Assembly (NCBI RefSeq): GCF_017569185.1 | Contig: NZ_CP071869.1 | Span: forward strand, 1,478,001 to 1,542,000 | DNA length: 64,000 nucleotides | Origin: Polaribacter cellanae | Lineage (GTDB): Bacteria > Bacteroidota > Bacteroidia > Flavobacteriales > Flavobacteriaceae | Reading direction: 5' to 3' | Part shown: positions 56,393 to 64,000 of the stretch, piece by piece | How positions within the stretch are numbered: position 1 is the stretch's first letter | Layout: each line of letters starts with the position of its first letter | Program-made: the position numbers and the translations under genes | Notes under the pieces: generated by a model | Database searches by the model: none | What the model saw: the letters and a program-made list of their open reading frames with translations, nothing else | Told to the model about the DNA's origin: nothing

Positions 56393-57757
56393 CTATATTG
56401 TCATCGAAAATAATTGTGTTTTTGGTTTATTTTCTAATAGATGAAGATCGAAAGCCATGCAAATATTACGCACATAAGGTCTTGCTTTTTCAGGAATTGA
56501 AAGTGAGTTTTCATGCACCTCAACCAAACCATCTTTTTCCATTTCTTCTAACAACTTTAAATGTTTTTCAATATTCTTTATTTTCATACTTTCTGCATCC
56601 CAAGAAGTAGAGAAATTACACATCATATTTAAAATGTGTTTTCTTATAATTTTATCTTCTTCGGATAATAAATGTCCTCTAAAAATTGGAATTTCACCTT
56701 CGTTTACTAATTTTTGATATTCTTTAACTGTCTTTACATTTTGTGCAAACGCATACCAAGAATCGGAAATTGCAGACATTCCCAAACCAACCATTAACAA
56801 TGTTTTATTGGCTGTGTATCCCATAAAATTTCTATGAATTGTTTTGTTAATAGTCGCTTCATACAAACTATCTGTCTTTAATGCGAAATGGTCCATTCCT
56901 ATTTCTTCGTAGTCTAATTCTGCGAATAATTCTTTTCCAATTTCGTACAACTCTCTTTTTTCGTCGTTTTTTGGTAAATCGTCTTCATTAAAACCTCTTT
57001 GTCCTACGCCTTTTACCCATGGAACATGTGCATAACTGTAAAACGAAATTCTATCTGGCTGTAACTCTTTTGTTTTATTAATGGTATGAATTACAGCTTC
57101 TTTGGTTTGAAATGGCAAACCGAAAATTAAATCGTGACTTACTGAAGTGTAACCAATTTCTCTAGACCATTTTGTTACTTGCTCAACAGCTTCAAAAGGT
57201 TGTACTCTATGAATGGCTTTTTGTACTTTTTCGTTATAATCTTGCACCCCAAAACTTACTCTTGTAAATCCACAATCGAATAATGTTTGTAATTGCGCTT
57301 TGGTGGTGTTATTTGGATGTCCTTCAAAACTAAACTCGTGTGCTGGATGTTTTTCAGCAATTGAAAAAATACCATCCATTAAATACTTTAAACTCTCTTT
57401 TGAGAAAAATGTTGGTGTTCCTCCTCCTAAATGCAACTCTTTAATAATTGGTTTTTTATCTACTAAAGCAACATATAACTTCCATTCTTTTAAAACGGTT
57501 TCTATATATTCTTCTTCGACTTCGTGACGTTTTGTAATGTGTTTATGACATGCACAAAATGTACATAAACTCTCGCAAAATGGTAAATGAATGTAAATAC
57601 TAATGCCTTCTAATGAGTTACTTTCTGTAAATGATTTTTGAAAAGAAGTAATCCAATCTTGTTTGTTTATTCCTTCTTCATTCCAGTAAGGCACTGTTGG
57701 ATAACTGGTATATCTTGGCCCTGGAATATTATATTTTTGAACTAGTGATTTTTTCAT
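56393..57757 (-). CDS. hemN: Oxygen-independent coproporphyrinogen III oxidase
   Basis: HemN (454 residues) is a radical SAM enzyme that turns coproporphyrinogen III into protoporphyrinogen IX without oxygen, as needed for heme when oxygen is low. The PGPRYTSYPT start, the [4Fe-4S] motif Cys61-x3-Cys65-x2-Cys68-x-Cys70 (CESLCTFCAC) and GGGTPTFF are typical of true HemN and not of HemW. It lies 2 bases after the cupin gene and upstream of ccoS. Its position in the cbb3 locus fits heme supply under low oxygen. Confidence 0.95.
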   Translation of the reverse strand: MKKSLVQKYNIPGPRYTSYPTVPYWNEEGINKQDWITSFQKSFTESNSLEGISIYIHLPFCESLCTFCACHKHITKRHEVEEEYIETVLKEWKLYVALVDKKPIIKELHLGGGTPTFFSKESLKYLMDGIFSIAEKHPAHEFSFEGHPNNTTKAQLQTLFDCGFTRVSFGVQDYNEKVQKAIHRVQPFEAVEQVTKWSREIGYTSVSHDLIFGLPFQTKEAVIHTINKTKELQPDRISFYSYAHVPWVKGVGQRGFNEDDLPKNDEKRELYEIGKELFAELDYEEIGMDHFALKTDSLYEATINKTIHRNFMGYTANKTLLMVGLGMSAISDSWYAFAQNVKTVKEYQKLVNEGEIPIFRGHLLSEEDKIIRKHILNMMCNFSTSWDAESMKIKNIEKHLKLLEEMEKDGLVEVHENSLSIPEKARPYVRNICMAFDLHLLENKPKTQLFSMTI

Positions 57758-57759
57758 AG

Positions 57760-58092
57760 TTACACTTCTTTTACTCTTTTTACACTGTCGGTTTTCGATA
57801 AAGTTAAACGTACAATACTATCTTCAATCGCTGTTAAGTTATGAACTTCGTGTGGTTTTAAAGACAGGATATGCCCAGAAGTTAACCTTCTTAGTTCTCC
57901 ATTAACTCCAAAATCGATTATTCCTTCAACAATATGAACAATAATTGCAAATGGTGCTTGATGGTCTTCCATCGTTTGCCCTTCTTTAAATACAATTCTT
58001 ATTTCTTTTGAAAAATCTGTATCTAACAACAAAGACAAAGCTGGCTTGTTTACACTGAATTTAATATCTTCAAAAAATGAGGCTATATTCAT
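57760..58092 (-). CDS. Small cupin-domain protein
   Basis: A 110-residue protein of the cupin fold: FKEGQTMEDHQAPFAIIVHI and LSLKPHEVHNLTAIEDSIVR hold the His and Glu residues that bind metal in many cupins. The start at 58092 (MNIASFFEDI) is chosen because a longer frame to 58242 would overlap the P-type ATPase by 145 bases in another frame. It is coupled to ccoI (5-base gap) and hemN (2 bases). It could bind a metal or sense a small molecule; the role is unknown. Confidence 0.8.
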   Translation of the reverse strand: MNIASFFEDIKFSVNKPALSLLLDTDFSKEIRIVFKEGQTMEDHQAPFAIIVHIVEGIIDFGVNGELRRLTSGHILSLKPHEVHNLTAIEDSIVRLTLSKTDSVKRVKEV

Positions 58093-58097
58093 ACTAT

Positions 58098-60473
58098 TTA
58101 CTTTATTTTCTTTCCTAATATATTTGTTGAAATCGTTGTAAAAACTACAATACTTATCGAGCTTAAAGGCATTAAAATCGCTGCAATAACTGGCATTAGT
58201 TGTCCTGTTACTGCAAAATACAATCCAACCACATTGTAACATAAAGACAAAATAAAGCAGTGTTTTATTATTTTTATTGCCTTTTTTGACGCACTAATAT
58301 AGTTTCCTATTTTATTGAATTTTTCTGCATCTAAAATCCCATCACAAGCAGGAGAAAACACATTTATATTTTCGGATAAGGCAATACCAACATTACTTTG
58401 TGCCAAAGCTCCTGCATCATTTAAACCATCGCCAACCATGGCTACTTTTTTATTTTCTTTTTGAAGTTTGGCTACAACCTTTAATTTATCTTCTGGTTTT
58501 TTATTGAATAATAAATTCGTTCCTTCTGGTAAATTTTCTTGTAAATACGTTTTTTCACCTTCATTATCTCCAGAAACAACAGATAAGTTAAATGTTTTTT
58601 CTAAAGATAAAAACAATGCTTTTACTCCTTTTCTATAAGCGTTTTTAAAGACGAACTTCCCTTTATATGCATCATTAAAACTTACATGAACAGCTGTATC
58701 TAAAGTTGCTTTTTCAACATTATTATTTACAAAAGAAGCAGCTCCTAACTTTACACTAATTTCTTTATAACTTGCTAAAATTCCTTTGCCTGTAATTTCC
58801 TTATAATTTGAAATAGGAATGGTTTCGGCTTCATTAAAAGTATGGTACAAACTTCTACTTAAGGGATGATTCGAAGTTCTTAAAGCACTTTTTAAAATAC
58901 TTTTTTCTTGCTCATTTAAAACAACACCTTCATAATTAATTGCACTTTCTTTATTGGTTGTTAAAGTTCCTGTTTTATCGAAAATTAGCGTATCTATTTT
59001 CGCCAATTGCTCAATTACAGTAGCATTTTTTAAATAAAATTTCTGTTTACCAAATATACGCAACATATTCCCTAAAGTAAAAGGGGCTGCCAAAGCAATT
59101 GCGCAAGGACAGGCTATAATTAAAACGGCTGTAAATACGTTTAATGCTTTACTGGCATCAAAAAATAACCAATATGCTGTAGAAACAAATGCAATTAATA
59201 AGACTGCTATTGTAAAATTTTTGCTAATAGTATCTGTAATCGTTTTAAAATGTGACTTATTGTCTTTCTGAAAAACATCGTTACTCCATAATTGTGTTAA
59301 ATAACTTTGTGAAACAGAAGATAAAACCTCCATTTCTATAACTCCATATAATTGTTTTCCTCCTGCGAATAATTTGTCACCAGATTTTTTATGTACTGCA
59401 TTTGCTTCTCCCGTAACAAAACTGTAATCTATTGCTGCATTTCCGTTGATTAAAATTCCATCTACAGGAATTAATTCTTGGTTTCTAATGAGTAATCTAT
59501 CTCCTTTCTCAATATCGTAAATTTGCACATTTTCTTCTTTTCCTTCGGATGAAATTCTGGTAACTGCAATTGGAAAATACGATTTGTAATCTCGTTCGAA
59601 AGACAAGAAATTATAGGTTTTTTGCTGAAAAAATTTCCCCAATAATAAAAAGAAAACTAAGCCTGTTAAGCTGTCGAAAAAACCAGTTCCTAAATCGAAA
59701 ATAATTTCTACGGAGCTTCTTATAAATAGTACTGAAATTCCCAAAGCAATAGGAACATCTATATTTAAAATTTTAGAGCGTAAACCTTTATATGCCGAAA
59801 TAAAATAGTCTTTTCCTGCATAAAAAACAACTGGCAAAGAAAAGGTAAACATTAGCCATCGAAAGATATTTTTATATTGTTCTAACCAAAATTCTGATAC
59901 TTCGAAATATTCTGGAAAAGACAAAAACATTACGTTTCCGAATGCAAAACCTGCGATGCCTAATTTGTATAATAAACTTCTATCGACTTTCTTTTTTCCA
60001 GATTCGTAATCTTCTAAACTAATATATGGTTCGTAACCTATGGAGCTTACTAGTAAAACGATTTCTTTTAAGGAGGTGGTTTCTAAATTGAAAGTAATTC
60101 GAACCGTTTTCTTTGGAAAATCTACTTGAGAAGTAGAAATTTCTGGCTTTAACTTGTGCAAATTTTCTAAAACCCAAATACAAGAGCTACAATGAATGTG
60201 TGGAATGTATAAGGTAACAATTTGTGTATTTCCATCATTAAAATCGAGTAATTTTTCTACAATAGATTCTGTCTCCAAAAAATCGTATTTCCCCTGAATT
60301 TCAGTAGGAATTGCGCCTGGATTGTCTTGAAAATTGTAATAACAAGTTAAATCGTTTTCAGAAAAAATTTCGTAAACCGTCTTACAACCATTGCAACAGA
60401 AATTTTTCTCATCAAAATTAATTAAATTATCATCACAAGAATCACCACAGTGATAACATTGTGTCGATTTCAT
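58098..60473 (-). CDS. ccoI: Copper-translocating P-type ATPase CcoI/FixI
   Basis: A 791-residue P1B-type ATPase that moves copper across the inner membrane for insertion into the cbb3 oxidase. N-terminal CYHCGDSC and FCCNGCKTVYEIF precede a heavy-metal-associated domain with HCSSCIW; the membrane CPC motif is CPCAIALAAPF, the phosphorylation motif DKTGTLT and the hinge GDGLNDAG. The Cys-rich N-terminus marks the FixI type. It is first in a group ccoI-cupin-hemN and is transcribed divergently from the Crp/Fnr regulator gene. Confidence 0.93.
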   Translation of the reverse strand: MKSTQCYHCGDSCDDNLINFDEKNFCCNGCKTVYEIFSENDLTCYYNFQDNPGAIPTEIQGKYDFLETESIVEKLLDFNDGNTQIVTLYIPHIHCSSCIWVLENLHKLKPEISTSQVDFPKKTVRITFNLETTSLKEIVLLVSSIGYEPYISLEDYESGKKKVDRSLLYKLGIAGFAFGNVMFLSFPEYFEVSEFWLEQYKNIFRWLMFTFSLPVVFYAGKDYFISAYKGLRSKILNIDVPIALGISVLFIRSSVEIIFDLGTGFFDSLTGLVFFLLLGKFFQQKTYNFLSFERDYKSYFPIAVTRISSEGKEENVQIYDIEKGDRLLIRNQELIPVDGILINGNAAIDYSFVTGEANAVHKKSGDKLFAGGKQLYGVIEMEVLSSVSQSYLTQLWSNDVFQKDNKSHFKTITDTISKNFTIAVLLIAFVSTAYWLFFDASKALNVFTAVLIIACPCAIALAAPFTLGNMLRIFGKQKFYLKNATVIEQLAKIDTLIFDKTGTLTTNKESAINYEGVVLNEQEKSILKSALRTSNHPLSRSLYHTFNEAETIPISNYKEITGKGILASYKEISVKLGAASFVNNNVEKATLDTAVHVSFNDAYKGKFVFKNAYRKGVKALFLSLEKTFNLSVVSGDNEGEKTYLQENLPEGTNLLFNKKPEDKLKVVAKLQKENKKVAMVGDGLNDAGALAQSNVGIALSENINVFSPACDGILDAEKFNKIGNYISASKKAIKIIKHCFILSLCYNVVGLYFAVTGQLMPVIAAILMPLSSISIVVFTTISTNILGKKIK

Positions 60474-60493
60474 ATTTACTCTTTTGCCTATTG

Positions 60494-60501
60494 CAAAGTT
60501 C
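60494..60501 (-). promoter_or_regulatory. -7 element of the ccoI-cupin-hemN operon
   Basis: On the minus strand GAACTTTG fits the GAnnTTTG form also seen before both susC genes. Transcription would start near 60488, about 15 bases before the ATG. The Crp/Fnr-type box is centred 36.5 bp upstream of the last G, exactly as at ccoS. Confidence 0.55.
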
Positions 60502-60521
60502 CGCTAAGAAAGCAATTTAAA

Positions 60522-60539
60522 ATATGATATTTGTCAGTT
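60522..60539. promoter_or_regulatory. Crp/Fnr-type operator between ccoI and its divergent regulator
   Basis: ATATGATATTTGTCAGTT keeps TGA-N6-TCA and matches the perfect palindrome before ccoS in its left half and centre, with a weaker right end. It is about 42 bp upstream of the predicted ccoI start. For the divergent regulator gene it is centred 22.5 bp before the last G of the -7 element, overlapping the promoter, so it could repress that gene while activating ccoI. Confidence 0.6.
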
Positions 60540-60545
60540 TTTTAA

Positions 60546-60553
60546 TATCTTTG
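60546..60553 (+). promoter_or_regulatory. -7 element of the Crp/Fnr regulator gene
   Basis: TATCTTTG is a perfect TAnnTTTG match 25 bases before the ATG at 60579. No -33 TTTG is at the usual distance; the Crp/Fnr-type box covers that region. Confidence 0.5.
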
Positions 60554-60578
60554 AAATAACCAACTATTTTTAACAACT

Positions 60579-61271
60579 ATGAGTAAATGTGAGCAGTGTA
60601 TTGTTCGAAAATTTAATTCCTTAAAACATCTTTCTAAAGAAGAATTGGTGAGAATTTCTGCATGCAAGACTTCTTTATTTATTAAAAAGGGAGAATCTAT
60701 TTTTGAAGAAGGAGAACATTTAAATGGTGTTTTTTGTATTAAAAATGGTGTTTGTAAAGTCTCTAAAATGAGCGAAAATGGAAGAAGTCAAATTATTAGT
60801 TTGGTAAAAAAAGGAGAAATTTTAGGAGAAAGAAGTTTAGTTTCCGAGGAAGTTGCCAATTTAAGAGCTGTTGCTTTAAGCGATATGGAAATTTGTTTTG
60901 TACCTAAAGAAGAAATCGTAAAAGATTTAGAAAAAAATATCGATTTTACAATGGCCATTTTAAAAGACATGGCTGGTATGCTTAAATCTGCAGACAATGT
61001 TATTGTAGATATGGCTCAAAAAACGGTAAAACAACGTTTGGCAGAAACGCTTTTAAATTTAGAAGAAAAGTTCGATACAGACAAAGATGGCAATATAGAC
61101 ATACAACTTTCTCGAGAAGATATTGCAAATATTATTGGAACTGCAACAGAATCTGCAATTCGCTTATTATCTGACTTTAAAAAGAAAAAAATTATTAATT
61201 TTAAAGGAAAAAGTATTGCTATTTTAGATGCTTCTGGCTTAGAAAGAATTGCACAAGGGTTTAAAGAGTAG
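60579..61271 (+). CDS. Crp/Fnr family transcriptional regulator of the cbb3 locus
   Basis: A 230-residue regulator with a cyclic-nucleotide-like sensor domain (about 15-130) and a C-terminal helix-turn-helix (about 165-200: LSREDIANIIGTATESAIRLL) with an ExxxR pattern in the recognition helix, the residues that read TGA in CRP and FNR sites. Cysteines at positions 4, 7, 29, 53, 59 and 106 are enough to hold an iron-sulfur cluster, as in FNR, but whether they do is inference. It is divergent from ccoI, and TGA-N6-TCA boxes stand before ccoI and ccoS, so it probably controls the oxidase genes in response to oxygen. It is the only DNA-binding protein next to them. Confidence 0.9.
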   Translation: MSKCEQCIVRKFNSLKHLSKEELVRISACKTSLFIKKGESIFEEGEHLNGVFCIKNGVCKVSKMSENGRSQIISLVKKGEILGERSLVSEEVANLRAVALSDMEICFVPKEEIVKDLEKNIDFTMAILKDMAGMLKSADNVIVDMAQKTVKQRLAETLLNLEEKFDTDKDGNIDIQLSREDIANIIGTATESAIRLLSDFKKKKIINFKGKSIAILDASGLERIAQGFKE

Positions 61272-61288
61272 TAATTGACTTAACGGTT

Positions 61289-63574
61289 TTAAAAAGAATA
61301 CCCAATTGCAAAGTTTAGTACAGGTTTATCTACTCTAAAATTCCAACGTTCGCCTTCTTTAACTGATGGGTTGTGAAAAGGAGCTGCCAAATCGAAACGT
61401 ATTACAAAACCTTGTACATCTACTCGCAAACCAATTCCTGCTCCCATTCCTAATTCTTTTATAAAGTTAGAGGTAAACTTATCTTTTCCGTTAAAAGCTG
61501 GGTTTGATTCTGAATTCCAAACGTTTCCTGCATCTGCAAAAACAGCACCTTTAAAAAACGAATAAATAGGAAAACGATATTCGATATTTGCTTCTAAACG
61601 AATGTTTCCTGTTTTATCGAAAAATGTTCCGTTTGTATTTGGATCTTTGTCTTCGTTATAAGTTCCAGGTCCCAGAGATCGAATATTAAAAGCTCGAACA
61701 CTGTAAGGACCGCCAGAAAAATATTGCTTTACAAAAGGAACAACTTCTGAGTTTCCATACGCATAACCATAACCCGCAAAAAGTCTTGTTGCCACAGTTT
61801 GCTGGTTGTTTCTTCCGAAATTGTAGTGGTATCTAAAATCTACATCTGCTTTTGCATATTGTGCATATTGTAAGCCTAAAAATTCTTTTGGTTTCCCTGC
61901 TTCTGTTTGTTTTGCAAATAAACTTATGGAATTTCCTGCTACGTCTAATGTTGAGTTTGCAAAAAATTGATGTGTCTTATTCTTATTTATCATTTCGTTA
62001 TAAGTGAAAGAAAATGTTAACCCAGCAATAAATTGTTGGTCGAAACTACGCTGTAAAAAAGGATTGTTTTCTAAAATATCTTCAAAAGTTTTTGTGGTGT
62101 TCGACAAGCGTGTATAATTTACAGAAATAGGATTTATTTCGTAAGTAATATACCTGTTTGCATTCCAAACATAGCCAAAAAATAAATTTCCAGATAATAA
62201 GGTGTATAATTTGCTTCTGCTTAAATAGGTCGCACTTAAACTCGTTTTGGTTTTAGGAATCGAATACTCGAAAAAGTCTTCTTTAAATGAAAATGGCGCA
62301 ATTACTCTTGGAAAAATAAGTTCCGTTTTTAAACCTAATTCTAAGCTACTTAGCCCTAGATTATCGCCACTAGAAATTTGCGTTTCATAGCCAATATTCG
62401 AACTTATGTTTAGCGTTTCTCCTCCTTTGAATAAATTTCTGTTGCTATATGTTACCGCCAACTTTGGTCCAGCAAAATTATTAGATTTTGTTACTGCTTG
62501 TAACTCTGCTCTAATGGCGCGTTTTGTTAATGGAGAGAGAAAAACATTTGCTTCTAAACCACCCATTTTATTCGTTAAAGAAGTATCTAGTTCTTTATAT
62601 TGAATGTTTACATATTTGTAGACTCCAATTCCAGAAAGTCTTCTCGCTGTATTTTTTGAAGTAATTGGATTGTAAAATTCTCCTTCTTTTAAAGTGATAA
62701 ATTCATCTAAATACTTTTGTTTAAAGTATACCGAATCTTGATGATAACTTTTTTCGTTATAACGTTCTCCTTCTGTATTAATGCTATCTTTTAAATCGTA
62801 ATTTGGATATACATTAATTCTTTCTATTTTATAAGGAACTGTCGCTTTTTTGGGTACATCTGCTTTCATCTTTAAAAATAAATCGAATCTTTTATTTTTA
62901 TATTGATTGGTATCTGCTTCAAAAAGTAAAAAGTTAGAGTTAAAATTATAATATCCTTTCTTTTTTAATTCTGCATCTAATCTTTGGCGTTCTAATTTTA
63001 AATTTTGCAAATCGAAACGCATGTCTTTTTTAAAAATAGATTTTTTAGATAACTCTTTCACTTCAGTATAAATTGGAGATACCATACTATCTACTTTATA
63101 AGTTTCCATTTTATAAGGTGCAGGTATTTTTAAACTATAAGTTACAGAAGCTTCTTTTTCTTCTTCCTTGAAAGATGATGCTACTCTACTGTAGAAAAAA
63201 CCATGATTTTCGAGCCTATTTCTTAGAATTTCCTCCATATCATATACCTCTACATCAGATTGATAAACGGGTTTTTGTCCAAATTGTTTGTACAACCACC
63301 TGTTTATAAAATTCGGATTTTCTTTCTGATTTTTATAGTAATAATACAAACCCAAATGCATTCCTAAGAGTTTAGAATTGGGTTCTGGACGTAAAACTGA
63401 TTCTAAATCTGTTTTTAACTCACTAACTTTTCGAACGCTAGAATCTGCTTTCAATTCGATTTTTGCTCCAGTATACAAACGTTCATTGTCAGGAATAAAT
63501 TTTTGAATGCTACATGAATAAAGCACTGTTCCTAAGAATAATAAAATTACGATATGTTTTAATGTTGTTTTCAA
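61289..63574 (-). CDS. tamL: TamL-type outer-membrane lipoprotein, BamA/TamA family
   Basis: A 761-residue Omp85-superfamily protein. A lipobox (VLYSC) at residues 17-21 makes it a lipoprotein, the mark of TamL, the Bacteroidota counterpart of TamA. POTRA-like sequence (about 30-360) precedes the 16-stranded barrel with SGGPYSVRAFNIRSLGPG, the V/IRxF motif region, and ends NFAIGYSF. It starts 4 bases after the end of tamB, its usual partner, and with it should help assemble or supply lipid to the outer membrane. Confidence 0.88.
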   Translation of the reverse strand: MKTTLKHIVILLFLGTVLYSCSIQKFIPDNERLYTGAKIELKADSSVRKVSELKTDLESVLRPEPNSKLLGMHLGLYYYYKNQKENPNFINRWLYKQFGQKPVYQSDVEVYDMEEILRNRLENHGFFYSRVASSFKEEEKEASVTYSLKIPAPYKMETYKVDSMVSPIYTEVKELSKKSIFKKDMRFDLQNLKLERQRLDAELKKKGYYNFNSNFLLFEADTNQYKNKRFDLFLKMKADVPKKATVPYKIERINVYPNYDLKDSINTEGERYNEKSYHQDSVYFKQKYLDEFITLKEGEFYNPITSKNTARRLSGIGVYKYVNIQYKELDTSLTNKMGGLEANVFLSPLTKRAIRAELQAVTKSNNFAGPKLAVTYSNRNLFKGGETLNISSNIGYETQISSGDNLGLSSLELGLKTELIFPRVIAPFSFKEDFFEYSIPKTKTSLSATYLSRSKLYTLLSGNLFFGYVWNANRYITYEINPISVNYTRLSNTTKTFEDILENNPFLQRSFDQQFIAGLTFSFTYNEMINKNKTHQFFANSTLDVAGNSISLFAKQTEAGKPKEFLGLQYAQYAKADVDFRYHYNFGRNNQQTVATRLFAGYGYAYGNSEVVPFVKQYFSGGPYSVRAFNIRSLGPGTYNEDKDPNTNGTFFDKTGNIRLEANIEYRFPIYSFFKGAVFADAGNVWNSESNPAFNGKDKFTSNFIKELGMGAGIGLRVDVQGFVIRFDLAAPFHNPSVKEGERWNFRVDKPVLNFAIGYSF

Positions 63575-63578
63575 AAAC

Positions 63579-64000
63579 TTAGTTTTTTTGCTTCTTTACA
63601 CTCTTTTTAGCAATTTTCTCTTTCTCTTTCTCTTTCTCTTTCTCTTTCTCTTTCTCTTTCTCTTTTGCTTTTGTTTGGCTCCCTACTTCTTTCTTTTTCG
63701 AGTTTGTATCTTCTTCTTTTTTCTTTGGAGAACGTAAAATCGCATCCCAAAGTTCGCTAAATTGGTTGAATTCTTGGGTAAAAATCAAAGCAATTCCACT
63801 TACGATGGTTTGCCCATCAATTACATTTTCGAACTTACTTTCTCTAAAACCTTTTAAACGATATCTACCATTTTCGGTAATTTTATACTCTAAACTTACA
63901 TTTCCAATCAATGGAGCTTTTTCGCCTGTTGTACTACTTCCTTGGATATCTACTTCGCTTCCAACTCTAACTGTAAGTCTATCGTTAAATAATTTTTTTT
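63579..64000 (-). CDS. tamB: TamB, C-terminal part; 5' end lies beyond the window
   Basis: The open frame continues past 64000. The visible 140 residues include NDRLTVRVGSEVDIQGSS, VSLEYKITENGRYRLKGFRE and IALIFTQEFNQFSELWDAI, the conserved C-terminal DUF490 end of TamB. TamB is a long periplasmic protein that links inner and outer membranes and works with TamA or TamL. The tail after this domain is highly charged, with an (EK)n run encoded by a hexanucleotide repeat. Only the C-terminal end can be judged here. Confidence 0.9.
   Translation of the reverse strand, partial: KKLFNDRLTVRVGSEVDIQGSSTTGEKAPLIGNVSLEYKITENGRYRLKGFRESKFENVIDGQTIVSGIALIFTQEFNQFSELWDAILRSPKKKEEDTNSKKKEVGSQTKAKEKEKEKEKEKEKEKEKIAKKSVKKQKN
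63615..63665 (-). repeat. Hexanucleotide tandem repeat encoding a (Glu-Lys)n run in TamB
   Basis: About eight copies of TTTCTC (GAGAAA on the coding strand) give an alternating Lys-Glu run near the end of TamB. The unit is a multiple of three, so changes in copy number would alter the tail length without breaking the frame. Confidence 0.85.

Noticed and set aside
58093-58242. Longer start for the cupin gene
   Set aside because: It would overlap the ccoI gene by about 145 bases in another frame; the shorter start fits the gap.
63615-63665. CRISPR-like array
   Set aside because: The repeat is a 6-base unit with no spacers and lies inside a coding region.

Overview
The window is chromosomal DNA of a member of the Bacteroidota, most likely a marine Flavobacteriaceae (Polaribacter/Tenacibaculum-like). 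Grounds: very low GC; TTTG/TAnnTTTG-type promoters and no obvious Shine-Dalgarno sequences; SusC/SusD pairs; type IX secretion (T9SS) sorting tails; a PorP/SprF-type protein; a fused CcoNO oxidase subunit; and a TamL/TamB pair. The genus is an inference from gene content.

Layout. 1-10.6 kb, minus strand: the str cluster rpsL-rpsG-fusA-rpsJ, then rplC, the first gene of the rest of the S10 operon. Between rpsJ and rplC lies a self-contained unit for a 1863-residue double-GH18 chitinase with a T9SS tail. rpsJ has its own terminator and rplC its own promoter, so the superoperon is split. 10.7-23.4 kb, plus strand: an Omp85-type protein and two SusC/SusD pairs with near-identical promoter and signal-peptide starts, separated by an IS982-family element whose transposase is frameshifted. 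23.5-29.7 kb: rlmB, a rhomboid protease gene broken by an in-frame TGA just before the catalytic His, rarA, a three-gene envelope cluster (including a DUF5723-type protein) and a YjjG-type nucleotidase. 29.8-36.2 kb: surface-polysaccharide genes (GT4 glycosyltransferase, flippase, two deacetylase-type proteins, a GNAT/FemAB-like protein) and radC. 36.4-39.2 kb: trkA-trkH potassium uptake. 39.3-43.7 kb: a T9SS cargo protein, a 55-residue protein, murI and a PorP/SprF-type protein. 44-48.2 kb: a six-PAS histidine kinase, a NarL-type regulator and a lone receiver. 48.2-50 kb: two small envelope proteins and a MITE-like repeat. 50.1-61.3 kb: the complete cbb3 oxidase locus (ccoI, cupin, hemN, ccoS, ccoNO, ccoQ, ccoP, ccoG, ccoH, SafE-like) with a divergent Crp/Fnr regulator. 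61.3-64 kb: tamL and the 3' part of tamB.

How the parts work together. The cbb3 locus forms a respiratory module: oxidase subunits, copper and cofactor assembly, anaerobic heme synthesis and a Crp/Fnr regulator. Two promoters in it carry a TGA-N6-TCA box at exactly the same distance (36.5 bp) from the -7 element, which suggests one activator controls both. Chitinase, T9SS cargo, PorP/SprF, SusCD, Omp85 and TamL/TamB together describe a cell that digests polymers at its surface and imports the products.

Most unusual items: the chitinase inside the ribosomal superoperon; the paired Crp/Fnr promoters; the IS982 element with an IS-related MITE-like repeat and a diverged third copy, all lying just behind transcription terminators; and two broken genes (rhomboid, transposase).
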